A program made the position numbers and the translations under genes. A stretch of DNA of 64,000 nucleotides from Peribacillus sp. FSL H8-0477 (GTDB lineage: Bacteria > Bacillota > Bacilli > Bacillales > DSM-1321), in NCBI RefSeq assembly GCF_038002765.1, contig NZ_JBBODE010000002.1, forward strand, positions 806,001 to 870,000, given 5' to 3'. The stretch's first letter is position 1. Each line of letters starts with the position of its first letter. The notes beneath the pieces were generated by a model, which saw nothing but the letters and a program-made list of their open reading frames with translations, searched no databases and was not told the origin of the DNA. Shown in pieces: positions 26,085-34,389 of this stretch.

Positions 26085-27653
26085 ATGTTTAAAGAGTATA
26101 ACATGAATCAATTAGTTTTGCCTTTAGATTTAGAAGTGAAATTACACAAAAATGATCTTGCCTTCCACGTCCATCACTTAGTTGAAAGTATTCCTCATGA
26201 AGCGTTGGAACCTTTCCTGCGAAATGAGGGCTGTCCTGCCTATCATCCACGCATGATGTTGAAAATTATCTTATGTGCCTATACGCAATCTGTTTTTTCA
26301 GGGCGGAAAATGGAAGCTCTTTTACAGGACAGCCTCCGAATGATGTGGTTAGCACAAGGATATGAACCAAGTTATCGCACCATTAACCGTTTTCGTGTTC
26401 ATCCAGAAGTAAAGGAATTAATCCGGCAATGTTTCGTTCAATTCCGTTGCCAGCTTGTTCAAGAGAAACTCATTGATCAAGAAGCAATCTTTATTGATGG
26501 AACAAAGATTGAAGCGAATGCGAACAAATTTACATTCGTGTGGAAAAAGTCTATTGAAAACTATCATAAAAGCTTAATCGAAAAATCTAATCAGTTATAT
26601 GATGAGCTCATTGAAAAAGAAATCATTCCCGAAATCGAACGAGAAAACGTAGAGCAATTGTCCTCAGACGAGTTGGCTCAAGTGGTTCAAAAAGTAGAGG
26701 ATGTCATTTCTGAATATGACAAAGAAATAGAAGCATCTTCAGATGCGGCAGAACGAAAAACGTTAAGAAGCGAACGAAAATTTCCAAAACAAGTACGGAA
26801 ACAAGTCCTAAATTTACTTATAAGAAAACAGAACTATCAGCGAGACTTTGAAATCTTTGGCACCAGGAATAGTTATTCAAAAACAGACCCCGATGCGACC
26901 TTTATGCGAATGAAAGATGATTATATGAAGAACGGTCAATTGAAAGCTGGTTATAATCTTCAAGTCGCAACAGAAGGCCAATACACCCTGGCCTATAGCC
27001 TATTTTCGAATCCGACCGATACTCGCACCCTCATTCCGTTCTTAGATCAAATTGAGCAAAATTATTTCGAGTTGCCGAAGCACATCGTCGCAGATGCCGG
27101 ATATGGAAGCGAACAGAATTATGATGATATTCTTTCGAATCGTAAAAGGGAAGCATTAATTACCTATGGGATGTACCAGAAAGAGCAGAAGAAAAAATAC
27201 AAACAAAACGAATTTAATCCAGACAACTGGCAGTATGATAAAGAAAACGATACATACACGTGTCCGAATCAGCAGCGTTTGGTCTTCAAAAATCATTCCG
27301 TGCGTACGGACAAATCAGGATTCACACGCGAGTTCAAACTATATGAGTGTGAAAACTGCACAGGCTGTCCATTCCGTTCCTCTTGCACCAAAGCAAAGGA
27401 AGGTACGAACCGAAAATTAATGGTGAATGAAAAATGGGAACAGCAAAAAGAATATGTAAGAGCGAAGCTTTCAGAAGAAAAAACAAGTTCCATCTACCGT
27501 CAACGGAAAATAGATGTGGAACCAGTTTTTGGATTTTTGAAGGCTAATTTGCGTTTCAACCGATTTTCTGTCCGCGGACAGAAAAAGGTTGAAAATGAAA
27601 TGGGATTTGCATTAATGGCCGTGAATATAAGGAAATTCGCGGTCAGTAGGTAA
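26085..27653 (+). CDS. IS1182-family DDE transposase
   Basis: A 522-residue transposase beginning MFKEYNMNQLVLPLDLEVK. The N-terminal InsH-like domain (about 20-115) includes YHPRMMLKIILCAYT and YRTINRFR; the catalytic domain includes IFIDGTKIEANANKFTFVWKK (first Asp), VADAGYGSEQNYDD (second Asp) and KIDVEPVFGFLKANLRFNRF (Glu). A Cys-rich stretch CPNQQ...CENCTGCPFRSSC lies near residue 395-430. AAAGAAG precedes the ATG. No interruption is seen. Confidence 0.93.
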   Translation: MFKEYNMNQLVLPLDLEVKLHKNDLAFHVHHLVESIPHEALEPFLRNEGCPAYHPRMMLKIILCAYTQSVFSGRKMEALLQDSLRMMWLAQGYEPSYRTINRFRVHPEVKELIRQCFVQFRCQLVQEKLIDQEAIFIDGTKIEANANKFTFVWKKSIENYHKSLIEKSNQLYDELIEKEIIPEIERENVEQLSSDELAQVVQKVEDVISEYDKEIEASSDAAERKTLRSERKFPKQVRKQVLNLLIRKQNYQRDFEIFGTRNSYSKTDPDATFMRMKDDYMKNGQLKAGYNLQVATEGQYTLAYSLFSNPTDTRTLIPFLDQIEQNYFELPKHIVADAGYGSEQNYDDILSNRKREALITYGMYQKEQKKKYKQNEFNPDNWQYDKENDTYTCPNQQRLVFKNHSVRTDKSGFTREFKLYECENCTGCPFRSSCTKAKEGTNRKLMVNEKWEQQKEYVRAKLSEEKTSSIYRQRKIDVEPVFGFLKANLRFNRFSVRGQKKVENEMGFALMAVNIRKFAVSR

Positions 27654-27673
27654 GGTTTCATAGAGGAAAACCG

Positions 27674-27711
27674 AAAAAAGTGAAATGGAGTTAATCCATT
27701 TCACTTTTTTT
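27674..27711 (+). terminator. Terminator inside the right end of the IS
   Basis: 16-bp perfect stem AAAAAAGTGAAATGGA / TCCATTTCACTTTTTT, 5-nt loop. Confidence 0.85.
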
Positions 27712-27753
27712 GATAATTGAAGCTAGTTATGTCCCAGCCTCTTTTTTTACTGT

Positions 27754-27987
27754 TTAACCAAACAAGGTTATTAAATGTTTCATCTCATGGCTTAATAGCA
27801 TAAATTCTTTTTTGTCTTTCAAATCAAGAGCGTCATCAATCTGCTTCTGGAGTTTACTCTTCTTCTCCTTGAGTATGGCTTCGTGGATGATCATATCAAT
27901 AAAGACTTCTTGCAATGTGGCATTTACTTTTCGCTTTTTTAAGCTTGAGGACTCTGCCAAATCTGAATATGACTTATCATTTTTCAT
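27754..27987 (-). CDS. yhzC: IDEAL-domain protein YhzC-like
   Basis: A 77-residue protein with an N-terminal charged stretch and a C-terminal IDEAL domain: QKQIDDALDLKDKKEFMLLSHEMKHL. The start is the ATG of MKNDKSYSD, preceded by AGGAGTGG on the minus strand. It lies head to head with comK, exactly as YhzC does in B. subtilis. Function unknown; IDEAL domains occur in several small Bacillus regulators. It sits 8 bases outside the IS end, so the insertion spared it but removed or replaced its downstream terminator. Confidence 0.8.
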   Translation of the reverse strand: MKNDKSYSDLAESSSLKKRKVNATLQEVFIDMIIHEAILKEKKSKLQKQIDDALDLKDKKEFMLLSHEMKHLITLFG

Positions 27988-28212
27988 GAAGACCACTCCT
28001 GACACTTTTTATTATTATATGAGCAAAGAGGATATAAATTCAACAGAAAATTCAAAATATTTTTAAAATGAATAGTTTGTACGATTATTTTTACTTTTAT
28101 TGTAAGTTTATCAGAATATTTTGTGTATTTTAGTGTAATTTGTAATAAAATATGATAATATGTAATAAATTTCTATTAATTGTAAAAAGCCAAGGGAGAA
28201 GGGAGAACATTA

Positions 28213-28779
28213 ATGAAAAGGGTTCAAGACGGTCTTATTGAGGAATACGAAATTAATCCTTATACACTTCTAATTAAACCAATTCAATATGGAAGTGAAA
28301 TGTATTCCCAGATTTTCGAATTAGAAGATCAATTTATCTCCCCGTTTAAACCTCTGGATATTATTAAACGGAGCTGTGAATATTTTGGTTCGAGTTACGA
28401 GGGAAGAAAGGATGGAACAAAACATTTAATCGGAATTACCCACAAAGCTCCAATTGCCGTTGATCCAACAAGCTCTATTTTTTTCTTTCCAACTTCTTCA
28501 CCTGCACGACCTCAATGCATGTGGCTGTCACATCATCATGTGAGTAAGTTTACTCGTGCAGATACAGGAATGACATCTGTTGTTTTTCGAAATCAGCAGC
28601 AGATTGATATAGACATTTCTTATAGTTCATTTGGCAATCAAGTAATGAGGACTGCTCTTCTCAAAACGAAACTCCTGCAGCGTATAGAAGAAACAGAACG
28701 GCAGCAGTATTATTTAGTTTCAAGAAAAGGAATTGCAGAACAAAATGAAAGCGCTTCAAAATACTCTTTATTGAGATGA
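28213..28779 (+). CDS. comK: Competence transcription factor ComK
   Basis: A 188-residue protein whose central part matches ComK: KPLDIIKRSCEYFGSSYEGRK, THKAPIAVDPTSSIFFFPT, RPQCMWLSHHHVSKF and SYSSFGNQVMRTALLKTKL. ComK binds AT-rich boxes and switches on DNA-uptake genes and its own gene in B. subtilis. The start follows GGGAGAAGGGAGAAC. The 200-base upstream region is very AT-rich, as expected, but I could not place convincing K-boxes. The C terminus is shorter than and unlike that of B. subtilis after about residue 165, so activity should not be assumed. Confidence 0.9.
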   Translation: MKRVQDGLIEEYEINPYTLLIKPIQYGSEMYSQIFELEDQFISPFKPLDIIKRSCEYFGSSYEGRKDGTKHLIGITHKAPIAVDPTSSIFFFPTSSPARPQCMWLSHHHVSKFTRADTGMTSVVFRNQQQIDIDISYSSFGNQVMRTALLKTKLLQRIEETERQQYYLVSRKGIAEQNESASKYSLLR

Positions 28780-28844
28780 CGGTATCCTTGGGTTGGGGAC
28801 ATTCTTCTGTTGCTCTGTTTTAGAGCTTGTCTCCAAAACTCTTA

Positions 28845-29207
28845 TTATTCATAAAGCCTCTTAACCAAATAATAAGCCAATAATTCCTCTGTTTTATTTC
28901 GTAAGCGCGGGTTGAAATAGTTATGGTGCTCCTCAAAGCCTTTGTAGATAAAACTATACATAGTAAAGTCTTTGTCACGTTTCATCTCGCTCACCTTAAT
29001 ATTTTCCTTCCGTAAAAAACTTCGTACAACAGTTAATTCTTGCTGAACTATTCTTAGAGCCTCTTCCACTAATTCTTGGTAGGGCTTTTTTAATTTGAAA
29101 GAACTCTTCTCAATAACCGCTAAATCTAGATTAAAGATCGTAATAACCATTGGAAGATAAATTGCCTTTTCAATCATATCCCGATCATGTTCTGGAATTC
29201 GGGTCAT
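28845..29207 (-). CDS. yhjD: YhjD-like protein of unknown function
   Basis: A 120-residue, largely helical soluble protein beginning MTRIPEHDRDMIEKAIYLPM. It matches the size and position of B. subtilis YhjD (near comK, before yhjE). Charged C-terminal half with KEEL-type residues; no enzymatic motif seen. The start is supported by AGGAGCC upstream on the minus strand. Function unknown. Confidence 0.72.
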   Translation of the reverse strand: MTRIPEHDRDMIEKAIYLPMVITIFNLDLAVIEKSSFKLKKPYQELVEEALRIVQQELTVVRSFLRKENIKVSEMKRDKDFTMYSFIYKGFEEHHNYFNPRLRNKTEELLAYYLVKRLYE

Positions 29208-29457
29208 TGGTCAGGCTCCTTTCTTAGTTGATCTGTCAGAGAAAAAAATAAGAACAAATGTTCTCTTTTATCGTAATCGATAACTCCTTTAGTTGCAAGC
29301 TGATATTCTTATTTTAAAAACGGGTTAGGTTTCCTTCGTTTTAGGGAAAATAAGCAGTATCTTAATAAAAGCAATTCTTGCAATTCAGTATATTGTTCGC
29401 TTACATTTAGATAAACAACTCAAAATTCAAGGATGATTGATGTCTGGGGAGAGAATT

Positions 29458-30069
29458 ATGGATTTTAATGGATTAGAAGAGTGGCTCACAACAGAAAGTA
29501 TTCTAGAACTGATAAAAAAATACCGATCATTTGGACCGATTCCAGGTGTAGTATTACCAATGCTTGAAGCGTTTTTACCCTTCTTACCATTAGTCGTTTT
29601 TGTGGTTGCGAATGCCAGTGCTTTTGGTTTATGGTTAGGTTTTTTAGTTTCATGGATCGGTACCGTTACGGGTTCTTTACTCGTTTTTCTTATCTTTCGT
29701 AATTATGGACAAAAAAAACTACTCCGATTCCTTTATAAGAATAAGCAAGTACAAAAGCTAATGGAGTGGGTGGATCATCATGGATTTGGTCCATTATTTT
29801 TACTTCTTTGTTTTCCGTTTACACCATCGGCAATTGTTAATATTGTTGCAGGGTTATCGAAAATCAGCCGCGGACAGTATGTATTAGCCTTAATGGGCGG
29901 GAAATTGGTTATGATTTTTACAATTAGCTTTATTGGTTATGACGTTGTTTCGTTGATACATAAGCCCGTTCGTACTGCGATTATGGCAGGTGTTATTTTT
30001 ATCCTATGGCTGGTAGGAAAACGAGTTGAGGCAAGACTTAATAAAAGCATGAAGAGAGAGGACGGCTAA
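29458..30069 (+). CDS. yhjE: TVP38/TMEM64 (DedA-like, SNARE-associated) membrane protein YhjE
   Basis: A 203-residue protein with about five hydrophobic segments and the family core EAFLPFLPLVVFVVANASAFG, FLVSWIGTVTGSL and FTPSAIVNIVAGLSKIS. This superfamily includes lipid transporters/scramblases in bacteria and eukaryotes. ATG 29458 follows GGGGAGAG; an upstream start at 29437 has no signal. It lies 38 bases before sipV, as in B. subtilis, so the two are probably co-transcribed. Confidence 0.85.
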   Translation: MDFNGLEEWLTTESILELIKKYRSFGPIPGVVLPMLEAFLPFLPLVVFVVANASAFGLWLGFLVSWIGTVTGSLLVFLIFRNYGQKKLLRFLYKNKQVQKLMEWVDHHGFGPLFLLLCFPFTPSAIVNIVAGLSKISRGQYVLALMGGKLVMIFTISFIGYDVVSLIHKPVRTAIMAGVIFILWLVGKRVEARLNKSMKREDG

Positions 30070-30107
30070 TACTATCTAATAAAGTGGTTTTTGACGGAGG
30101 AAATTGA

Positions 30108-30638
30108 ATGGAAGAAAAAAAGTCATCCTTCAAGATTAGAAGTATCCTTGCTGTCTTCATTATTTTCCAGCTAGTCCGTGCTTTGTGCTTTACTAATTAT
30201 GTAGTTGATGGTCAATCAATGGAGCCGTATTTAGGGGAAGGAAATAAGCTGATTGTGGATCGAGTTGTCTACCAATTTTCCTCCGTTAAGCGTTTTGATG
30301 TGATTGTTTTTCATGCGAATAGGAAGGAAGATTATGTGAAACGGGTAATCGGAATCCCAGGAGATGTGATTGTCTATCAAGATGACAAATTAGTGATAAA
30401 TGAGAAGGAATATTCGGAGCCGTACTTAGTCGATCATCCTTTTCTTGGTCAGCAGTTGACTGGTGACTTTACTTTGAAAGAACTAACTGGTGTAAAGAGG
30501 ATTCCTGAGGGCAATGTATTTGTACTCGGTGATAATCGTCTGGAAAGTTTGGACAGCCGCCACATCGGCTTAATCCCAATGGATCGAATTGTTGGGAAAG
30601 TAGATCTTAAATATTGGCCTCTTTCAGGATCGTTCTAA
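30108..30638 (+). CDS. sipV: Type I signal peptidase
   Basis: A 176-residue membrane peptidase removing signal peptides outside the cytoplasmic membrane. One N-terminal anchor (about 9-28), catalytic Ser37 in GQSMEP, Lys78 in YVKRVIGIPGD, and the C-terminal GDNRLESLDSRHIGLI box are present. CGGAGG lies before the ATG. The position after yhjE matches sipV of B. subtilis. Confidence 0.92.
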   Translation: MEEKKSSFKIRSILAVFIIFQLVRALCFTNYVVDGQSMEPYLGEGNKLIVDRVVYQFSSVKRFDVIVFHANRKEDYVKRVIGIPGDVIVYQDDKLVINEKEYSEPYLVDHPFLGQQLTGDFTLKELTGVKRIPEGNVFVLGDNRLESLDSRHIGLIPMDRIVGKVDLKYWPLSGSF

Positions 30639-30663
30639 ATCAGTATTGATAACGTGTAATTTT

Positions 30664-30687
30664 GGACCCAAGTGTGGGTTCTTTTTT
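30664..30687 (+). terminator. Terminator of yhjE-sipV
   Basis: GGACCCA / TGGGTTC stem, short loop, followed by TTTTTT. Confidence 0.7.
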
Positions 30688-30891
30688 ATGTAATTCGATA
30701 AAAAGCAAAAAAACGTAAACAAGACCGCTTTCCTGTTTGTTAGGGGAACGTATGGTTGGTAAAACCATGGTCAAACCGGTAAAATAGAAGGTAAAGACTC
30801 AAAGATAATTTCCAGAAATCCTGTCAGAATGCTGCTCAGATTTTCTGTTAAGATAGGAATATAGATGTAGACCGAAAAAGGAGGCAAAAAG

Positions 30892-33800
30892 ATGCCGCTC
30901 CAATTTATAGTAGGACGATCGGGAACAGGAAAAACGACAAGAATTCTTGAGGATATTCGTGGAAAACTGCGAAAAGATCCGGCTGGAAATCCAATTATCT
31001 ACCTTGTGCCGGATCAGATGACATTTTTGTCAGAATATAAATTAGTGAAAACGCCTGATCTCGGCGGGATGGTACGAGCGCAGGTTTTCAGCTTCAGCCG
31101 TCTGGCTTGGAGAGTGCTTCAAGAAACAGGCGGAATGAATCGCCGTCATCTTGACAGCGTCGGCGTTACGATGTTGATTCGTAAGATTATGGAAGATAAA
31201 AAAAGTGATTTAAAAATGTTTCGACGTTCAGCGGATAAGCAAGGGTTTATTGCCCAAATGGATGAAATGCTGAAGGAGTTCAAACGATATTGCATTGATC
31301 CCGAGCAGGTGCGAGTCTTTCACGATGAAACAGAAGAACTGCCTGAGGGACTTCGTGATAAACTTCATGATTTGGATTTAATCTATCAGCAATTTGAGGA
31401 AGAATTGATTGGAAAGTATCTAGACTCAGAAGATTATTTTAAATTGCTCGTTGAAAAGATGGCGGACTCGTCATACTTAGCATCTGCGACCATTTATATG
31501 GATGGTTTCTATAGTCTTACACCACAGGAACTGTTGATTGTTGCTGGACTGCTGAAGCATAGCCGCCATGTAACGGTTTCACTCACACTAGATCAGCCAT
31601 TCAGACAGAATCCACCAGATGCACTTCACTTGTTCAGGCAGACGGGCTCTACTTATTACGACATTTACCAAAGTGCGTTGAAGCAAGGGTTATCCATTGA
31701 GGAGGACATGGTGCTTGAAGCGGAAGGACGCTATACAGGAAGTCCTTCTTTGAAACATCTTGAAACCAACTTTGCGGTAAGACCGGTGACAAAGTATCCT
31801 CTCGACGCTCAGGTCACCGTAACCCAAGCAGTGAATCGTCGGGCAGAAGTAGAAGGAGCAGCAAGAGATATTCTAAAACTCGTTCGCGATGGTGATTATC
31901 GATGGAATGATATTGCCATCCTTGTTCGAAACGGTGAGTCTTATCATGACTTAATTGATACTGTTTTTAAAGATTACGAGATTCCTGTTTTTATCGATTC
32001 GAAGCGTTCGATGCTTAATCATCCGCTGCTTGAGCTAATTCGCTCAACACTTGAAATTCTTGTGAGCAACTGGAGATATGAAACGGTTTTTAGAGCGATT
32101 AAAACAGAGCTGCTGGCACCCATTGGCCAAACAACGCCTTCTATGCGTGAACGAGTTGATCGTCTTGAGAATTATGTGTTGTCACGCGGAATAAAAGGGA
32201 CAAGGTGGACGTCAAAGGACCGCTGGGGTTACCGGAGAATCAGAGGCTTAGAACTTGAAGAAAGATCTCAAACGACAAAAGAGAAGGAACTCGAGGATGA
32301 GTTAAATGACTTGAAGGAAATGTTCACGGAACCGATTCTCACTCTATCCCGCCGCTTAAAGCGTGCTAGAACCGGAAGAGAATATTGTGAAGCCCTTTTT
32401 ATTTATTTAGAGGAGCTGCATATCCCAGAGAAGCTCGACAAGCTGAAGTTTGAAGCAGAAGAAGCAGGGGAATTGATACGAGCCCGAGAGCATGAACAGT
32501 CTTGGGATGCTGTAATCGATCTTCTTGATCAGTACGTAGAGATTCTTGGTGATGAAAAGGTAGGACTAAAACAGTTTTCAACCATAATGGAGACGGGAAT
32601 GGAATCCATGAAATTTTCCCTCGTTCCGCCCGCTATCGATCAAGTAATTGTTGCGAATCTTAATTTATCAAGGATTGACGATGTCAGGGCAGCGTTTGTC
32701 ATTGGTCTAAATGAAGGCATACTGCCAGGGAAAGTGACAGCTGAGGGCATCTTTTCAGACAGTGACCGTAATGCCCTGCTTGCTGACGGATTGGAAGTCG
32801 CTCCAGGTTCAGGGCTGCGTCTCCTTGATGAAGAATTCACGGCTTACAAAGCGTTTACCACCCCTTCTGAGGCATTATTCATGTCATACCCACTGGCGGA
32901 TGAAGAAGGGAAATCGCTGTTGCCCTCTTCTTATATAAAACGTGTCCGAGATTTGCTGGATCAGGTAAATGAAGCGGTGTATACGAATGATCCATCCGAC
33001 TTCGATGAAGTAAGGCAAGTATCATTTGCTGCTAACTATAATGTAGCGCTGGCTTATTTAACTGCCCAGCTTCAGTTGTTAAAACGCGGGTATCCAATTG
33101 ATGCACTATGGTGGGATGTTTACAATGCGTATATGAGAAATGATGAAATTAAGCCGCTTGCCATCAGGGTGTTATCCAGCCTGTTTTATGAAAATAAAGC
33201 GAAGAAACTTTCAGAAGATACGACTAAAAAACTATATGGAGAAAATATTCTAGCCAGCGTTTCACGGATGGAGATGTTTAATAGCTGTCCGTTCTCTCAT
33301 TTTGCGGCTCATGGTTTAAAGCTACAGGAGCGGAAAATTTACCGTCTTGATGCTCCCGATATCGGCGAAATGTTTCATGGTGCCTTGAAGATTATTTCGG
33401 ATTATCTGCATGAAAACAAAATTTCTTGGTCTTCGTTAACGAAGGAACAATGTTTACAGTTAGCACGTTCAGCCATCGAACGATTGGCGCCGAAGCTTCA
33501 GAATCAGATTCTTCTAAGCACAAACCGCCATCATTACTTAAAACGTAAATTGGAGGATGTTATTGGACGAGCTTCCATCGTGTTAAGTGAACAAGCAAAA
33601 GCGAGCGGCTTTGCACCAATTGGACTTGAAGTAGCGTTTGGCAGTAAGGGGGAAATCCCGCCCTTAACGTTTTCCCTCAAAAATGGTACTCAAATGGAGC
33701 TGGTAGGCCGCATTGACCGTGTAGATAAAGCGGAAGATGACTCAGGAATCTATCTTCGTGTGCTGGATTATAAATCGAGTGACAAAGAGCTGAATATGAG

Positions 33801-34389
33801 TGAAGTCTATTATGGACTCGCTTTGCAAATGCTGACTTACCTTGATATTGTTGTCAGCCATTCAAAAACGCTGGTAGGTAATGATGCCAAGCCTGCAGGT
33901 GTATTATATTTCCATGTTCACAATCCTGTCGTCAAAAGTAATGGTATGCTCAATTTGGATGAAATTGAAGAAGCGATGTTCAAAAGCTTTAAAATGAAAG
34001 GGTTGGTATTAGGTAATCCTGAGGTTATACAACTAATGGATAAAACCCTTGACCCTTCAGGAAAAACGACATCTGATATTGTCCCTGTTACGTTGAAAAA
34101 GGATGGGTCCCTTGGAGCCCGCTCTAAAATCGCCAGTGACGGTGATTTTACCCTCCTGCAAAACCATGTTCGAAATGTTTTTCAAAAAGCAGGCGATGAA
34201 ATTGTTGATGGAAAAGTTGAGATTACACCCTACAAATTAAAAGAAAAAAAGCCATGTACATTTTGTGCATATAAATCAGTCTGCCAGTTTGATGAGTCGT
34301 TAGAGGAGAACGAGTTTAACGTACTGGTGAATAGAAAAGACGCAGATATCTTAGACATCCTTAAGAAGGGGGGGAATGATGATGAGTAA
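30892..34389 (+). CDS. addB: ATP-dependent helicase/nuclease subunit AddB
   Basis: A 1165-residue subunit of the AddAB complex, which resects double-strand breaks and recognises Chi. Walker A GRSGTGKTT is at residues 8-16. The C-terminal nuclease domain has the RVLDYKSS active-site motif and an iron-sulfur cluster set by Cys in FNSCPFSHF and the CTFCAYKSVC triplet near the end. AAAGGAGG precedes the ATG. It overlaps addA, ensuring paired expression. Confidence 0.96.
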   Translation: MPLQFIVGRSGTGKTTRILEDIRGKLRKDPAGNPIIYLVPDQMTFLSEYKLVKTPDLGGMVRAQVFSFSRLAWRVLQETGGMNRRHLDSVGVTMLIRKIMEDKKSDLKMFRRSADKQGFIAQMDEMLKEFKRYCIDPEQVRVFHDETEELPEGLRDKLHDLDLIYQQFEEELIGKYLDSEDYFKLLVEKMADSSYLASATIYMDGFYSLTPQELLIVAGLLKHSRHVTVSLTLDQPFRQNPPDALHLFRQTGSTYYDIYQSALKQGLSIEEDMVLEAEGRYTGSPSLKHLETNFAVRPVTKYPLDAQVTVTQAVNRRAEVEGAARDILKLVRDGDYRWNDIAILVRNGESYHDLIDTVFKDYEIPVFIDSKRSMLNHPLLELIRSTLEILVSNWRYETVFRAIKTELLAPIGQTTPSMRERVDRLENYVLSRGIKGTRWTSKDRWGYRRIRGLELEERSQTTKEKELEDELNDLKEMFTEPILTLSRRLKRARTGREYCEALFIYLEELHIPEKLDKLKFEAEEAGELIRAREHEQSWDAVIDLLDQYVEILGDEKVGLKQFSTIMETGMESMKFSLVPPAIDQVIVANLNLSRIDDVRAAFVIGLNEGILPGKVTAEGIFSDSDRNALLADGLEVAPGSGLRLLDEEFTAYKAFTTPSEALFMSYPLADEEGKSLLPSSYIKRVRDLLDQVNEAVYTNDPSDFDEVRQVSFAANYNVALAYLTAQLQLLKRGYPIDALWWDVYNAYMRNDEIKPLAIRVLSSLFYENKAKKLSEDTTKKLYGENILASVSRMEMFNSCPFSHFAAHGLKLQERKIYRLDAPDIGEMFHGALKIISDYLHENKISWSSLTKEQCLQLARSAIERLAPKLQNQILLSTNRHHYLKRKLEDVIGRASIVLSEQAKASGFAPIGLEVAFGSKGEIPPLTFSLKNGTQMELVGRIDRVDKAEDDSGIYLRVLDYKSSDKELNMSEVYYGLALQMLTYLDIVVSHSKTLVGNDAKPAGVLYFHVHNPVVKSNGMLNLDEIEEAMFKSFKMKGLVLGNPEVIQLMDKTLDPSGKTTSDIVPVTLKKDGSLGARSKIASDGDFTLLQNHVRNVFQKAGDEIVDGKVEITPYKLKEKKPCTFCAYKSVCQFDESLEENEFNVLVNRKDADILDILKKGGNDDE

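Larger units (their letters stand above)
25921..27745 (+). mobile_element. Complete IS1182-family insertion sequence
   Basis: Terminal inverted repeats AAAGAGGCTGGGAC (left, 25921-25934) and GTCCCAGCCTCTTT (right, 27731-27744) bound one transposase gene. GAGGCTGGGACA ends are typical of IS1182-like elements. An internal hairpin lies before the gene and a terminator after it. The A-rich edges prevent an exact statement of a target duplication. The transposase looks intact, so the element may still be active. Confidence 0.85.

Noticed and set aside
28005-28212. ComK boxes (AAAA-N5-TTTT) before comK
   Set aside because: The region is AT-rich, but no pair of boxes with an accepted spacing matched well.
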